A DNA stretch of 64,000 nucleotides. Origin: Pseudovibrio sp. M1P-2-3. GTDB taxonomy: Bacteria > Pseudomonadota > Alphaproteobacteria > Rhizobiales > Stappiaceae. Location of the stretch: assembly GCF_031501865.1 (NCBI RefSeq), contig NZ_JARRCW010000002.1:186001-250000 (forward strand), written 5' to 3'. How positions within the stretch are numbered: the first letter of the stretch is position 1; each line of letters opens with the position of its first letter. The notes under the pieces were generated by a model. It did no database searches, had not been told where the DNA came from, and saw nothing but the letters and a program-made list of their open reading frames with translations. Shown here piece by piece: positions 12,201 through 18,889 of this stretch. A program made the translations under genes and the position numbers.

Positions 12201-13227
12201 AGACTCTCATAAGCAATACGTCGTATTCGGATCTACATCGTATACTCAGGAAATTATGCTTGATGAACTGGATGGCAGTAATGGCTACGCTCTCAATGCA
12301 GGAGGCTTCTATGGAGGCTATGTAGGTGATTTGGTTTCATCAGCTGGCGATGTGAATGGAGATGGTATTGATGATATTGCGATCGTTGAGTTCCGCGGCT
12401 CTAGCACAAGCACAACATATGTCGTGTTTGGTCAGGATGCAGCTAACGTCAACGATCAACCTGAACTCGACTCCTTGGATGGCAGCAACGGTTTTATCCT
12501 GAAAGGGATTGATAGATATGACTTCTATGAAGCATCTGTGGCGTCTGCTGGCGATGTGAATGGGGATGGTATTGACGATCTTTTGATCGGATCAAGGCTT
12601 GCAAACAAAGTTGTCACTGGAGACCCTATCGTAACCTATGACACTGGCGTTACTCATGACACTGGCGTAACTTATGTTGTCTTTGGTAAAGATACTGCTG
12701 ATGAAGGTGACTTTTCGGCAAGCATGAACATGAGTGATCTGGATGGCAGCAATGGCTTTGCTCTCACAGGAAAAAATGAATCTGACAATTCCGGAGAAAA
12801 TGTCTCCTCCGCCGGGGATGTGAATGGGGACGGCATTGATGATATCCTCATAGCGACAGAAAGCGCTGATGAGGCTTATCTGGTGTTTGGCAAAGACACC
12901 ACCACGGAAGGCGACTTCGATGCCAACTTTGATTTAGGCTCGCTCAATGGCACCGAAGGCTATGTACTTACCGGAGACCCTGTCAATGAATTTGACTTTT
13001 CGAACCTCACCGTCTCAACCGCAGGTGATGTGAACAACGATGGTGTTGATGACATTCTCATTGGCGTTCCCTTTGGTGACCCTGCTGGGGATCCTGAGTT
13101 CAATTCAGGTGAAACCTACGTCCTTTACGGCGGTGAGCGGTCCTTAAGTGAAGTGGACGGCCGCGATGGCCTATACGACGGTGAGATTAAACTCAGAAGT
13201 CTGACCGACGATGCCTTGATCGTATGA
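1..13227 (+). CDS. Giant cadherin-like/VCBS/RTX/FG-GAP repeat adhesin, 5' end outside window
   Basis: The reading frame is open from base 1 to the TGA at 13225-13227, so over 4,400 residues are visible and the N-terminus lies upstream. Order of modules: alternating tandem-95/bacterial cadherin-like, VCBS-like and CADG-like domains (1 to about 5450, each ending in an NDAP or NDRP-type linker); a short RTX-like stretch (about 5460-5800); more cadherin-like domains (to about 7850); two RTX-like segments with GGxGNDxLxG nonapeptides (about 8090-8260 and 9090-9230); seven FG-GAP repeats (about 9600-11090); two cadherin-like domains (11090-11810); and six FG-GAP repeats (11820-13130). Calcium-binding DxNxDGxDD loops recur in every FG-GAP unit. 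Such proteins are usually secreted adhesins, often by type I secretion; no secretion genes are in the window, so the route is unknown. It is GC-richer than its neighbours. Confidence 0.93.
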   Translation, partial: TDVDGDAVSYAVGSTAPGNGTVTINAFGDYTYTPDADFSGTDTFSYTVSDGNGGVNEYTFTVDVRPINDRPEIEPLTPQELTENNTSMTLNGVVPVNDPDLGDTLSVTVLGGNAFNNGSRVDQQIFAAELLGLLDIVSSATVSGSGPTALNWTFNADPAYFDYLGERDNFRIEYDLEVSDGIASTFTILQIEIQGTNDTPVAFVPIGDQAFDEDTAVAFNIGDFAFSDAENDGVIFDELFVDARLSDGAPLPQWLMFDHQNGEFTGTPPQDFSGDLEIRVEAQDPQGASAEQTFTLSITPVNDAPVAENGSDVIDEDRDLSGLLPWATDVDGDAVSYAVGSTAPGNGTVTINAFGDYTYTPDADFSGTDTFSYTVSDGNGGVNEYTFTVDVRPINDRPEIEPLTPQELTENNTSMTLNGVVPVNDPDLGDTLSVTVLGGNAFNNGTRVDQQTFADELLGLLDIASSATVSGSGPTDLNWTFNGDPAYFDYLGERDNFRIEYDLEVSDGTTSTITILQIEIQGTNDAPVAFVPIGDQAFDEDTAVAFNIGEFAFSDAENDGVIFDELFVDARLSDGAPLPQWLMFDHQNGEFTGTPPQDFSGDLEIRVEAQDPQGASAEQTFTLSITPVNDAPVAENGSDVIDEDRDLSGLLPRATDVDGDAVSYAVGSIAPGNGTVTINAFGDYTYIPDADFNGSDVFSYTVSDGNGGVNEYTFTVEVRPVNDAPEIEPLDRVDLSENNTSMTLNGAVQVNDPDLGNTLSVTVLGGNAFNNGSRVDQQIFAAELLGLLDIVSSATVSGSGPTALNWTFNADPAYFDYLGERDNFRIEYDLEVSDGIASTFTILQIEIQGTNDTPVAFVPIGDQAFDEDTAVAFNIGDFAFSDAENDGVIFDELFVDARLSDGAPLPQWLMFDHQNGEFTGTPPQDFSGDLEIRVEAQDPQGASAEQTFTLSITPVNDAPVAENGSDVIDEDRDLSGLLPRATDVDGDAVSYAVGSIAPGNGTVTINAFGDYTYIPDADFNGSDVFSYTVSDGNGGVNEYTFTVEVRPVNDAPEIEPLDRVDLSENNTSMTLNGAVQVNDPDLGDTLSLSVVGGNAYSNGVLQNSPSLIAELSNMLSIASSATVSGSGPAAFNWTFNGDTSYFDYLAEGDIFRIEFDLEVSDGTALPALQPLVIEVRGTNDAPIVFSPIGNQSFEEDTAVAFNIGSFAFADAETGGPIFGQLGLDAMLAGGAPLPQWLVFNSQTGDFSGTPPQDFNGDLEIEVRATDALGATSPAQTFTLSITPVNDDARAVDDDISVNEDTSINVKSLILANDYDVEGDLVDVTSITVLPTNGTIELISTPQGHDYTYTPDENFTGQDSFVYRLLSRDPNDPDTYGTVTINVLPVNDAPEFEPLVPQELTENNTSMTLNGAVQVNDPDLGDTLSLSVVGGNVYDNGTLQNSPSLIAELSNMLSIDSSATVSGSGPAAFNWTFNGDTSYFDYLAEGDIFRIEFDLEVSDGTALPALQPLVIEVRGTNDAPIVFSPIGNQSFEEDTAVAFNIGSFAFADAETGGPIFGQLGLEATIAGGAPLPQWLTFNSVTGDFSGTPPQDFNGDFDIEVRATDAQGATSPTQTFTLSITPVNDDARAVDDVISVNEDTSINVKSLILANDYDVEGDLVDVTSITVLPTNGTIDLITNSQGHDYIYTPNENFTGQDSFEYRLLARDLNDPNVYGNVTINVLPVNDDPLAIDDSASVAQGGTVTINALNNDSDVDDNQTLSISQITQGKSGAVAINGDGRIAYTPTSKFTGTDSFTYTVSDGNGGTDTATVTVEVLPVVSGKDGATSIIGSKGAEAIIANSEDNVIHSGLGADLVDGGEGTDIYEGTLDELDGDIITNFEQGEILVVRQASFTYDDLVFRSGSVIIDFPDGQSVSLQNLDFEQMGQEYAVIVTPIIGAPGVGDGTIIGIEPIEGSPDFNMGAVNDAISVAEDGRTTFSPLTNDIIQFGVTAEIDSVGRANNGTVTDNGDGTLTYTPDADFSGSDSFSYTFKDAADTSGVPVTYSAIVSVLVEPENDRPVAQDSSGTTLEDVTFAGNLVATDVDGPFLTYALATGPSDGELDLNTFTGVYTYTPNANFFGSDSFTYSVSDGEFSSTATVSLTITADNDRPVATALTLGTMAEDGSRQITATELLAGASDVEGPLLLTSLNIQSGGGSLTDNLNGTWTYTPDLNDDTDVAFLYTVSDGEFTASAVATLDILPENDAPMASNGSATIAEDNDLNGVLPTATDAEGDQITYALATGTSNGSVNINTDGTFVYSPNLNYFGADSFSYTVSDDNGGANTYTYDLTITAVNDKPIAAADTATVAENDFVFIDVLANDSDVDNGRPSLVSVSDPANGVAILNGIDIVYQPDANFYGSDSFTYTIRDSGGQTNTGTVSVTVTSVNDNPVATGESRTILEDTDLVLTFDELLANDSDADNDELTISAVSGASGGAVSLDAQAQTIKFDSGLNFNGLGSFTYTVSDGNGGTDTASVSINITPVNDVPIAIGDSATTIEEQSVTIDVLSNDLEFDGDNLLLLGTSGVDNGTVTENPDGTLTFTPTAGFIGTETFQYSATDGALASQGNVTVTVEEKPAIVLTGNYVTGYSFSVLTDGSGIANGIEITDIDSSDGDDGVTQVALDDELIIQDREIYIRTNTEGDDTQTYDTVDSQGRASWDLIIAGGGNDTIDAMGGWDLLFGGAGNDTLRGNGGIDRYYGNEGDDRYIHYASWREMIIEDNGEGQDTAFLGSLASDRSLGTGDSWRLDVEGTDLNIIYTDRGSVSDPQGVFVKNALVDSNSDGQLNSLDEDVIELFQFNDQTLTLDALLAQEGYNQFNGTWNKAPEASDGAAFTQEDVPLNGALPAAIDADGDTVSYAAGNISPTNGSVTVNSDGSYSYTPNADFFGSDSFSYTVSDGKGGVNEYTFDVTVEEVLPVVLTGDYLTGYSLTLTPDGNGVLITDIDSSDGDDGSTVITGTDELFIMDIKSQTSVSIHQLQVGSGAPSTGADPDLIIGSSGDDNVNAKSGNDVIFGGDGNDQLQGRAGIDRAHGNDGDDVYVHRSSWGQTIIEDNGEGVDTVYLQYELVNSNGANATDWMIEVDGTDINITFPDQIGDPSNPNGIYIKNALVDSNNDGKLDHLDEDFIENFQFEDGTFSVEEVLEHAGYDLESLGLTAFVPYGLRIGGASNGDDFGYSVASAGDVNGDGIDDILIGAMAANDIGYGGAGESYVVFGKDTQSEGQFWTVSNVISYMNGTDGFIVEGASAGDNSGYSVSSAGDVNGDGVDDILIGARYADPNGQDKAGESYVVFGSSTGNFAPTLNLSTLDGQNGFALKGVNTLDQAGYSVASAGDVNGDGIDDILIGAPQAAGNGNADAGETYVVFGKEGSFGASYDLSTLNGPNGFTVSGAYSGDEAGTSVASAGDVNGDGIDDILIGAPGWDSPSSANVGVAHVIYGKNTLTEGNFADNFDLESLDGSNGFTLHGTQAQSLTGFSVSSAGDINGDGIDDILIGAPSAALKSDIEAGAAYVVFGKNTATEGEFAASIDLESLDGTNGFALTGADYFDLAGASVASAGDVNGDGIDDLLIGAMQADPGGEILAGETYLVFGKDTTTQGGYGATFDLQALNGSNGYVLKGLPEENFFGRSVSAAGDLNNDGIDDILIGTNDGSGSTYVVYGGADLLASFDELDGVADGDIKLGLMIDDRFSYNNDPTLSAAGFTVHVGSPDTFDMTPFGDDIDSDDDGSSLSYALTDIPEAIVSSTLDIVDGQLSYDPGDGFTELSLGETREFVFEVTATDQHGAYAINDVTVTVVGINDDPTLQDATYFVTDRSEPVTFDLTVLADDIDHDDDRSSLIYSIATGPSQGSATVDPSSGLLSFNPETDFQNLANGETRDIQIEVMATDRHGGSTTSTVTVSVTNEESGPQKYGFVLGGAHYHKSVYWGANDASGGAVSNAGDVNGDGIDDILIGAIGADPNGVTSAGKTYVVFGQDTTIDGEFASQLQLHDIVTNQDGFVVNGAGGGDRTGASVAGVGDVNEDGIDDFLIEEIGPSRDSHKQYVVFGSTSYTQEIMLDELDGSNGYALNAGGFYGGYVGDLVSSAGDVNGDGIDDIAIVEFRGSSTSTTYVVFGQDAANVNDQPELDSLDGSNGFILKGIDRYDFYEASVASAGDVNGDGIDDLLIGSRLANKVVTGDPIVTYDTGVTHDTGVTYVVFGKDTADEGDFSASMNMSDLDGSNGFALTGKNESDNSGENVSSAGDVNGDGIDDILIATESADEAYLVFGKDTTTEGDFDANFDLGSLNGTEGYVLTGDPVNEFDFSNLTVSTAGDVNNDGVDDILIGVPFGDPAGDPEFNSGETYVLYGGERSLSEVDGRDGLYDGEIKLRSLTDDALIV
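3250..5170 (+). repeat. Two 1011-bp coding repeats (3250 and 4261)
   Basis: From GATACACT at 3250 and again at 4261 the sequence repeats with a 1011-bp (337-codon) period, with long identical stretches (for example 3361-3660 against 4372-4671). The units encode VCBS-like, CADG-like and cadherin-like domains. The second copy loses similarity near 5170. Confidence 0.9.
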
Positions 13228-13984
13228 TGAGGCCATACAGAACCTGAGCACCTTAGAGGGGGACCTGCCATTAACCAGAGCAGCTCCTCTTTGCGTTACC
13301 AGTATTATGACCACACCTTGAAAGCTGCACTTTTGTCAAGATGGAGCCGGAACAACGCTTACAGAACAGTACCATCTGGTATCTTTTGTCTGGCCAGTAT
13401 GATGTTCTGGAAGCAAAACGAAAGCGCAGCCGTTTTCATCCATATACTGTTATGGCTTTTGAGCTCCACACCAAAACGGTGTAGCCTATGAAAAGTGGGT
13501 AAACGGGATGGCTGTAGTCTTCCCTTGATGGTCACGCAATGTACGAAGTTATCGCGCTCTGAGCGATCAATCCAAAAGGAAGGCAGTATGAATATTATAG
13601 CCGATGTTTTCCACTCAGCTATACTCTTGTAAAGGCTGGATCCCATCGATTAAGCTTAACTAACTGGATACACATGCTTTGAAGTCGCACCAATTAAAGT
13701 GTCTAGGTGGGGTTATAACAACGGTTACCTTTTATATCTAAAATGTTACCATGATGTGGTCAGAGCTATGTGAATGCCACATCACGAAAGATACAATTGT
13801 GATGTTTGTATTACACTACTGCAAGTATCATGAAACGAATGAGCATGGTTTGTATTCACCCAGTCCGTGACACGCATAAGGCTAAAGTGAAGGGCGGTTT
13901 GTTAGGGTTGATATTACATGGTACAGAAAATCATACTGGTACCCAGATAACTAGGAAACGAGCGCTGGAAGTGAACTCTTCGAT
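13228..13984. other. Gene-poor spacer after the adhesin
   Basis: About 750 bp follow the adhesin stop. Only short frames without recognisable products or good ribosome-binding sites are present on either strand. I see no repeat, RNA gene or clear terminator here. Confidence 0.6.
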
Positions 13985-14461
13985 TTAGGTCCCCGCGGAG
14001 GCTTTTTGCTGGTCCAGTTCATTTATGTAACGTTTGGCGCTGCTGTGGTTATAGTCCTCTGGCAGGCCCCATTTTTTTTTATATTCATGCGGTGTAATGC
14101 CCAGCCGGCTAAGCGGGCGTGTTAACGATTTGTACCACTTATTATCTTCAAGACATAACATGGTTTGATTTCGCCGGCAGAGTGTTTCCTCAACATCGAG
14201 TTTAGGTGTAATGGATCTCACCTGATCTGAAGCAAGGACAGAAGGTTGCTCACGACCTTGGAGTGCTGACAAAGATGTATAAACTGTTGTTGTCAAGGTC
14301 TTAATTTGTTCATTTAAATTAGGGCATTGCCCATTGGCGGCAACATACTGTCCCAACACATATGCTGTAAGCATTAGAGGATTATCTTGAGATTGAGCAC
14401 TCCCCAATTTGGGCATTACTTCAGCCATATTTGAAATAGGTAAGTATTTTACGTTTTCCAT
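13985..14461 (-). CDS. MucR/Ros-family regulator with degenerate zinc finger
   Basis: The C-terminal part (CLEDNKWYKSL, then LGITPHEYKKKWGLPEDY) matches the conserved core of the alphaproteobacterial Ros/MucR family, where it forms a small zinc-binding DNA-binding fold. In this copy the histidine pair normally found between the SL and GLTP elements is replaced by PLSRLG, so zinc binding may be lost or altered. I chose the ATG at 14461, which starts MENVKYLP; the frame is open further upstream to 14542, but that extension has no family similarity. The gene is transcribed away from 14726-15061, leaving a shared ~260-bp promoter region. MucR proteins typically silence AT-rich or horizontally acquired genes. 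Function by family only. Confidence 0.7.
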   Translation of the reverse strand: MENVKYLPISNMAEVMPKLGSAQSQDNPLMLTAYVLGQYVAANGQCPNLNEQIKTLTTTVYTSLSALQGREQPSVLASDQVRSITPKLDVEETLCRRNQTMLCLEDNKWYKSLTRPLSRLGITPHEYKKKWGLPEDYNHSSAKRYINELDQQKASAGT

Positions 14462-14725
14462 ATTCCCAAGCTCGTTTCGTTCACTTTTAGGATGCTTAAT
14501 TATCCTAATATCAATTGTCAATAGATGGAAAGGCAGTAGCAACTACAGATTGTTTGCCAGTCCTGTCTTAAAATGATTTGGTCAGATCCATTTGCAAGAA
14601 TCCAGTAGATTGTGCGAAAAATATCTAAATTAAATCCAAATATGACTTTTGTTTAAGGTAAAATCGTGGAAATATAAGTCATCATATAGCTTAGTTGGAT
14701 AACAAATAAGAATGGGAATTGCGCA

Positions 14726-15061
14726 ATGAGCGGTTTTTGGTATCAACGTGAACCTATTGAAGGATTACCCCGAATCCTTATCAACGGCCGAGCTCAGATA
14801 TTTGATTCTATAACAAAAGCAAATATTCCAATAATTTGGCCATATGGGATCATTAAAACACAATCAGGAGCAGCTGTATTCAACGTTGCAGAGGCGTGTG
14901 CCCTGACATTTTTGAAAGAAGCTGGCTGTAATGCGGTGTATTTGCAACTTTCACATATTGCGGAACTTACTGAAAATCATCCAACTGTAAAAGAGCTCTC
15001 ACAAGAATTTGGCGTCTCCAAATGGGCTATAGTGGCTGCAGCTCGTAAAAAAAACTTGTGA
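14726..15061 (+). CDS. Hypothetical protein, possible C-terminal helix-turn-helix
   Basis: A 111-residue protein from an ATG at 14726. It has no family that I recognise. The C-terminus (VKELSQEFGVSKWAIVAAAR) has the spacing of a helix-turn-helix, so a small DNA-binding protein is possible. It lies divergent to the MucR-like gene and 50 bp upstream of another small gene in the same direction. Confidence 0.5.
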   Translation: MSGFWYQREPIEGLPRILINGRAQIFDSITKANIPIIWPYGIIKTQSGAAVFNVAEACALTFLKEAGCNAVYLQLSHIAELTENHPTVKELSQEFGVSKWAIVAAARKKNL

Positions 15062-15110
15062 TTTCGATCTCTCCCGGCTGCTTATTCACACAACACCACC
15101 AAGTGAACTG

Positions 15111-15350
15111 ATGCTCTATCAAGTTACTTCAGGAACAATTTTAAGTTATTCAGTCATGAAGAACGTGAAAAGCACTAGTCCAACAGGTGGACGCCTCGTA
15201 TACAACCATGACATTTCAGTCAATGGCGACCAGTATGGAATGAAGTGTTTTGATGCTGCAGCACGCGGAGTCCGGGGTGAACGGGTTACCTTTAACTATC
15301 GCATTGACGGCACAGGAAACAAGTTTATCATCCCCTCCACTTTCAAATAA
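15111..15350 (+). CDS. Small hypothetical protein
   Basis: A 79-residue frame from an ATG at 15111, with an alternative start at 15156 (MKNVKSTSP) giving 64 residues. No family recognised. The gene is directly followed by a strong hairpin at 15352-15373, which supports a real transcription unit, possibly with 14726-15061. Confidence 0.45.
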   Translation: MLYQVTSGTILSYSVMKNVKSTSPTGGRLVYNHDISVNGDQYGMKCFDAAARGVRGERVTFNYRIDGTGNKFIIPSTFK

Positions 15351-15351
15351 C

Positions 15352-15373
15352 AAGCCTCGCAAATGCGAGGCTT
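15352..15373 (+). terminator. Hairpin terminator
   Basis: A perfect 9-bp stem (AAGCCTCGC / GCGAGGCTT) with a 4-base loop lies 2 bp after the stop at 15350. It is followed by an AT-rich run. It can serve either strand, between the convergent small gene and ssb. Confidence 0.75.
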
Positions 15374-15428
15374 AGTAAAATTTCTAATTTTGTAAAAAGC
15401 AGTGCACGCTGTTTATTTAAGGTAAAAG

Positions 15429-15902
15429 TCAGAACGGGATCTCATCATCTAGGTTTGGTGTTCCCAATAACGCATCATTATATTCTGCATTTTCAGAATC
15501 TTGCGCCCCAGTCCCATTTGTCGAATTATCCGTATTGCCAGTTTCTTGGGGTTTGTTCCCAAGCATAACAAGATTTGAATTCTTGACTGTCAACACAACT
15601 TCGGTGGAATAACGATCTTTGCCTTCTTGGTCCTGCCATTTACGAGTTTGCAATGCCCCCTCAATACATACTTGAGCGCCTTTTCGCAAATATTGCTCTG
15701 CTACTTTTGTAAGTCCTTCATTAAAAATTACAACTCTGTGCCATTCCGTCTTTTCCCTTTTCTCCCCTGTGTTTTTATCACGCCAAGTATCTGTTGTTGC
15801 CAACTTTAAGTTGGCTATTGGCTTTCCATCTTGCATGCGGCGAATTTCTGGATCCGCTCCAAGACGACCGATCAACGTTACTTTGTTCAAGGAACCACTC
15901 AT
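15429..15902 (-). CDS. ssb: Single-stranded DNA-binding protein
   Basis: A 157-residue SSB. Residues 5-110 form the OB fold, with the typical stretches [32 protein letters not shown] and [13 protein letters not shown] short low-complexity linker leads to the acidic C-terminal tip DDEIPF, the site that recruits repair and replication proteins. The ATG at 15902 has GGAGG about 10 bp upstream. Conjugative plasmids often carry their own ssb for DNA transfer and establishment, which fits the setting. The promoter region carries the TAGGATAAAA element also found near parA and the 48964 gene. Confidence 0.95.
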   Translation of the reverse strand: MSGSLNKVTLIGRLGADPEIRRMQDGKPIANLKLATTDTWRDKNTGEKREKTEWHRVVIFNEGLTKVAEQYLRKGAQVCIEGALQTRKWQDQEGKDRYSTEVVLTVKNSNLVMLGNKPQETGNTDNSTNGTGAQDSENAEYNDALLGTPNLDDEIPF

Positions 15903-15922
15903 TGTTTAAACCTCCAAATATT

Positions 15923-15955
15923 TTTATCCTATGATAAATATCACTTTATCCTTAT
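15923..15955 (-). promoter_or_regulatory. Candidate operator upstream of ssb
   Basis: An inverted repeat TTTATC-CTAT-GATAAA at 15923-15938 is followed by ATCACTTTATCCTTA. Read on the minus strand this contains GGATAAAGTGATA and ATAGGATAAAA, 20-55 bp upstream of the ssb start. Nearly the same blocks occur at 49008-49025 and, in part, at 25027-25046. Confidence 0.45.
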
Positions 15956-16137
15956 TTGCATACTTCATCTTTATCCTCCTTTGAGCAACCCTTTTATCTG
16001 ATCTTCTAATTTTCTATGATTGATAGCGTTTCATGGAATTTAGATATCCTTTACCAAATGGTGATAGGCCCACCTACTTTTATAGGGTGTGACCTTAGTT
16101 TTGGTGCACCTCGGCTAAAATTTGGGAAAATTAGATA

Positions 16138-16902
16138 GTGGCTCTTGAGAACAAGATTGATATTGAACACCTTGATGAAGACACATCTTGGAAACTTATC
16201 AATGGTACCCCTTTCCAACTGTTGAACGCCCTCGATCCTGCAACCAATACCCGAATTGACACATTACAACCGTCTGCGCGTGATGATGGGTATTGGTGCT
16301 ATTACTCCGATGATGGACATTGGAGATATTTTAACCTGCTAAGACATAGCGGCATTTACTCTCTTCATGAGGTTGATGGGTTCACTGAAACTCCAGCGGT
16401 TAAAGCAAGTGTTAGATTTTTACAAAGATCTCCAGCTTTAGTTGAGTTCATACAGGACGAGCTTCGCTTACTGGAGCTTTATAATTCATTGTCTTCCAAT
16501 TACTGGAAACTTGGAAGCTTTACCTTTGCGGGATCATGGCGTGAAGCTGCAAATATTACTGCAGCCATGGGGGGGAAAAGGGCCCCAGCTACGCAATACC
16601 TACTATCAGGATCCGAGGGATTAATTAACGAAACAATCGAGGGCTTTCTTGAGAAAATTGGTGGCAGGTTCATGAAGCCATCATCTGCAGATTGGGTTAT
16701 TCAAGGCAATGCACGGCTTGAAAGCCTTATTGCAACATGCAGTACCCGCGCTCATAGCTCCCTCTCTCCGTGGTACCGGTGCTGGGCCAAAGGTGCCATG
16801 AATAAGGACCCATATAATCAGCAACTTCACATGCTTGCCTTGAACGGCCAAATCAAACAAAAAGAGTTCGAAGCAGCTCTACAGATTGCCTTCCACCTGT
16901 GA
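16138..16902 (+). CDS. Hypothetical protein
   Basis: A 254-residue protein with no family I recognise; it is soluble by appearance, with no signal peptide or membrane segment. The best available start is GTG 16138, which lacks a strong ribosome-binding site. It is followed after 87 bp by the LPD1-type gene pair in the same direction, so the three genes may be one operon ending at the hairpin at 18859. Confidence 0.65.
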   Translation: MALENKIDIEHLDEDTSWKLINGTPFQLLNALDPATNTRIDTLQPSARDDGYWCYYSDDGHWRYFNLLRHSGIYSLHEVDGFTETPAVKASVRFLQRSPALVEFIQDELRLLELYNSLSSNYWKLGSFTFAGSWREAANITAAMGGKRAPATQYLLSGSEGLINETIEGFLEKIGGRFMKPSSADWVIQGNARLESLIATCSTRAHSSLSPWYRCWAKGAMNKDPYNQQLHMLALNGQIKQKEFEAALQIAFHL

Positions 16903-16989
16903 GGACAAGCAGGCGTCACAAAAGAAGATTGTTGAAACTTGCATCCTTTTTTTGAAACTGGAACTAACGGTTTTATAAAGGAGGATGCC

Positions 16990-18378
16990 ATGTCATATGT
17001 GGCTCAAGCAAATGACCTGCAAGACGCGGGCGAAGTTATACCAGGCGCCATTAAATTTAATCACGGCAACATCCTTACCCCAGAAAAATTCGCAGCTCTA
17101 GACAGCTATCAGCAAGTTGCACTGACAACAAAAAAAGCATGCTGGCCAGAGCCAGATTGGTCAGCCATGATTAAAGAGGGTTCCGACCCTCATATGGTGG
17201 CTCTTCAAAAGGTTATTTATCAAAAAATACCGTCAAAACCTGTACTTGGTATGAATGATGACCCAGTTGAGTTCGTATCAAACTATGTCAAAGGAATTCA
17301 ACTATATCGCTCGCTTATAAATGAGCAGACAGATATGCCCTCTCTAAAGGAACATATAGATAATTATATTACTTCATGCTGGGAGCAAGAAACAGAGAGT
17401 CGTCGGACGTCCTGTCTACCAGCCGACATCTTAGCCCTTTCAGCAGCAACGCGCAGCGGAGGAAAGCGTGTAAAGGGGGAGTTTTATGCTCGCTTTCAAG
17501 GTCGATACAAGTGCACGGAACTTGACCTATTTCAGGCAAAAAGCATGGTCTTTGCGGGCTGGCCTAATGCCGAAGTTGCCTGGAAGAAAAACAACCTAGT
17601 TGTGCCTCACAATGACAAATTCAGGATTCACTTTAAAAAAGGGAGATCGCTAAAGTATTATATTAAAGAGTTTGACTGTGAGAGGGATGCGGAGCACTTT
17701 CTTCAGATTCAATACAAAAAGAATAACCCTGACACCCCTAAAAAACTCAAAAAAAATGACCCCTATGGCAACCTTATTGTGGGCTCCAGACCACACTTAG
17801 ACAAACTGGAAAGGACCGGACTTAACCCTGTAGGCGGTGAGAAGATGCGCTCATCAGAGGGGTTTGTTAATGAATTCAACCTAAGAGGCGTTCAATTTGG
17901 GAAAAGCGTATCTTTAGCTGAGCGGCGTAAACTCCTCCGCCTTGGGAGTGAAGCCCTACAAGATCTTTGTAATATTGTAGATATCCCAATTGCGGCGATT
18001 GGTCAGGACCAAACTTTTTCTGTTGCCTTTGGCGCTCGAGGTAGACCTGGCGCTGCAGCACACTACGAGCCAGTTCAAAAGATCATCAACCTTACCCGCT
18101 TTAATGGGGCCGGTTCAGTTGCCCATGAGCTAGCTCATTTCATTGATGATGTGATCATGAGAAAAAGCCTAGAGGCTGATGGGCATAACCAGTCAAAATA
18201 CAACTATTTGAAATATGCATCCGGAGGCTCCACTCCTATGGATAAAGATGCCATTAATAGGTACGATGGGCCAGGTCACAGTGATCGAATTGATCAAGCA
18301 TGGAAGAATGTCATGCAGACAATTCACTATAAGCAACCTGATTGTGACGAATACATCAACCAAATCGATGATCAATGA
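16990..18378 (+). CDS. Polyvalent-protein-like protein, N-terminal half of a split LPD1-type metallopeptidase domain
   Basis: I chose ATG 16990 because AAAGGAGG lies just upstream; a TTG at 16939 would add 17 residues. The ~462-residue product ends with a zinc-peptidase-like HELAHFIDD motif (HExxH) and a stretch like the start of the LPD1 domain of large polyvalent proteins carried by phages and plasmids. The matching C-terminal half of that domain is encoded by the next gene, which starts inside this stop codon (ATGA). The N-terminal ~350 residues are not recognised. Polyvalent proteins typically travel with conjugative elements into the recipient cell; a role in establishment is inference. 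Confidence 0.65.
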   Translation: MSYVAQANDLQDAGEVIPGAIKFNHGNILTPEKFAALDSYQQVALTTKKACWPEPDWSAMIKEGSDPHMVALQKVIYQKIPSKPVLGMNDDPVEFVSNYVKGIQLYRSLINEQTDMPSLKEHIDNYITSCWEQETESRRTSCLPADILALSAATRSGGKRVKGEFYARFQGRYKCTELDLFQAKSMVFAGWPNAEVAWKKNNLVVPHNDKFRIHFKKGRSLKYYIKEFDCERDAEHFLQIQYKKNNPDTPKKLKKNDPYGNLIVGSRPHLDKLERTGLNPVGGEKMRSSEGFVNEFNLRGVQFGKSVSLAERRKLLRLGSEALQDLCNIVDIPIAAIGQDQTFSVAFGARGRPGAAAHYEPVQKIINLTRFNGAGSVAHELAHFIDDVIMRKSLEADGHNQSKYNYLKYASGGSTPMDKDAINRYDGPGHSDRIDQAWKNVMQTIHYKQPDCDEYINQIDDQ

Positions 18379-18854
18379 AAAAAATGGAAGAGCGTCCTGA
18401 AATTACAACCTATAACGGGAAACGAAAGAATGATTTGATAAGGTTACGTCAACGCCTCGTTGAGGGGGACGTCCATCTATTGCCACTGGAAAAGACTAAG
18501 TACTACGCTAGTGCACGACGACTTGATAAGCTTGATGGTCGCGCAAAAGTGCGCAAAAAACCATACTATTCCACGCCCTGTGAGCTCTTTGCCCGTGCTT
18601 TTGAAAGCTGGATCGAAGATGAATTACACAACCTTGATGCTAAATCAGAATATTTGGTTCATGGAACTCGGAATGAAAACTTTAATACAGATGTCCATCT
18701 GGCTCCGCGCTATCCAAGAGGGGAAGAACGCATTAGGATTGGCGAAGCCATGGCAAACCTAATGAAGGAACTCAAACCGGTCCTAGCCCCTAAGGTTGAG
18801 AAAGTGCATATATTTAAACCTTCCTCCAAGCCTCATCAACTCTCGCTTTTATAA
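18375..18854 (+). CDS. C-terminal half of split LPD1-type domain protein
   Basis: A 159-residue protein whose ATG overlaps the previous stop by 4 bp (ATGA). It contains PYYSTPCELFARAFESWIED and, later, YLVHG and YPRGEERIRIGEAM. These are the patterns that follow the HExxH part of LPD1-type domains in single-chain relatives. The two products could therefore assemble as a two-chain domain through translational coupling. Alternatively an old frameshift separated them. A 13-bp-stem terminator follows at 18859. Confidence 0.65.
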   Translation: MKKMEERPEITTYNGKRKNDLIRLRQRLVEGDVHLLPLEKTKYYASARRLDKLDGRAKVRKKPYYSTPCELFARAFESWIEDELHNLDAKSEYLVHGTRNENFNTDVHLAPRYPRGEERIRIGEAMANLMKELKPVLAPKVEKVHIFKPSSKPHQLSLL

Positions 18855-18858
18855 TGAA

Positions 18859-18889
18859 AAAGTGGAATGTCGGTCGGACATTCCACTTT
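18859..18889 (+). terminator. Strong hairpin terminator
   Basis: A perfect 13-bp stem (AAAGTGGAATGTC / GACATTCCACTTT) with a 5-base loop begins 5 bp after the stop at 18854. Confidence 0.85.

Noticed and set aside
13806-13988. 60-codon frame after the adhesin
   Set aside because: Too short, no signal for translation, and it overlaps the end of the MucR-like gene.
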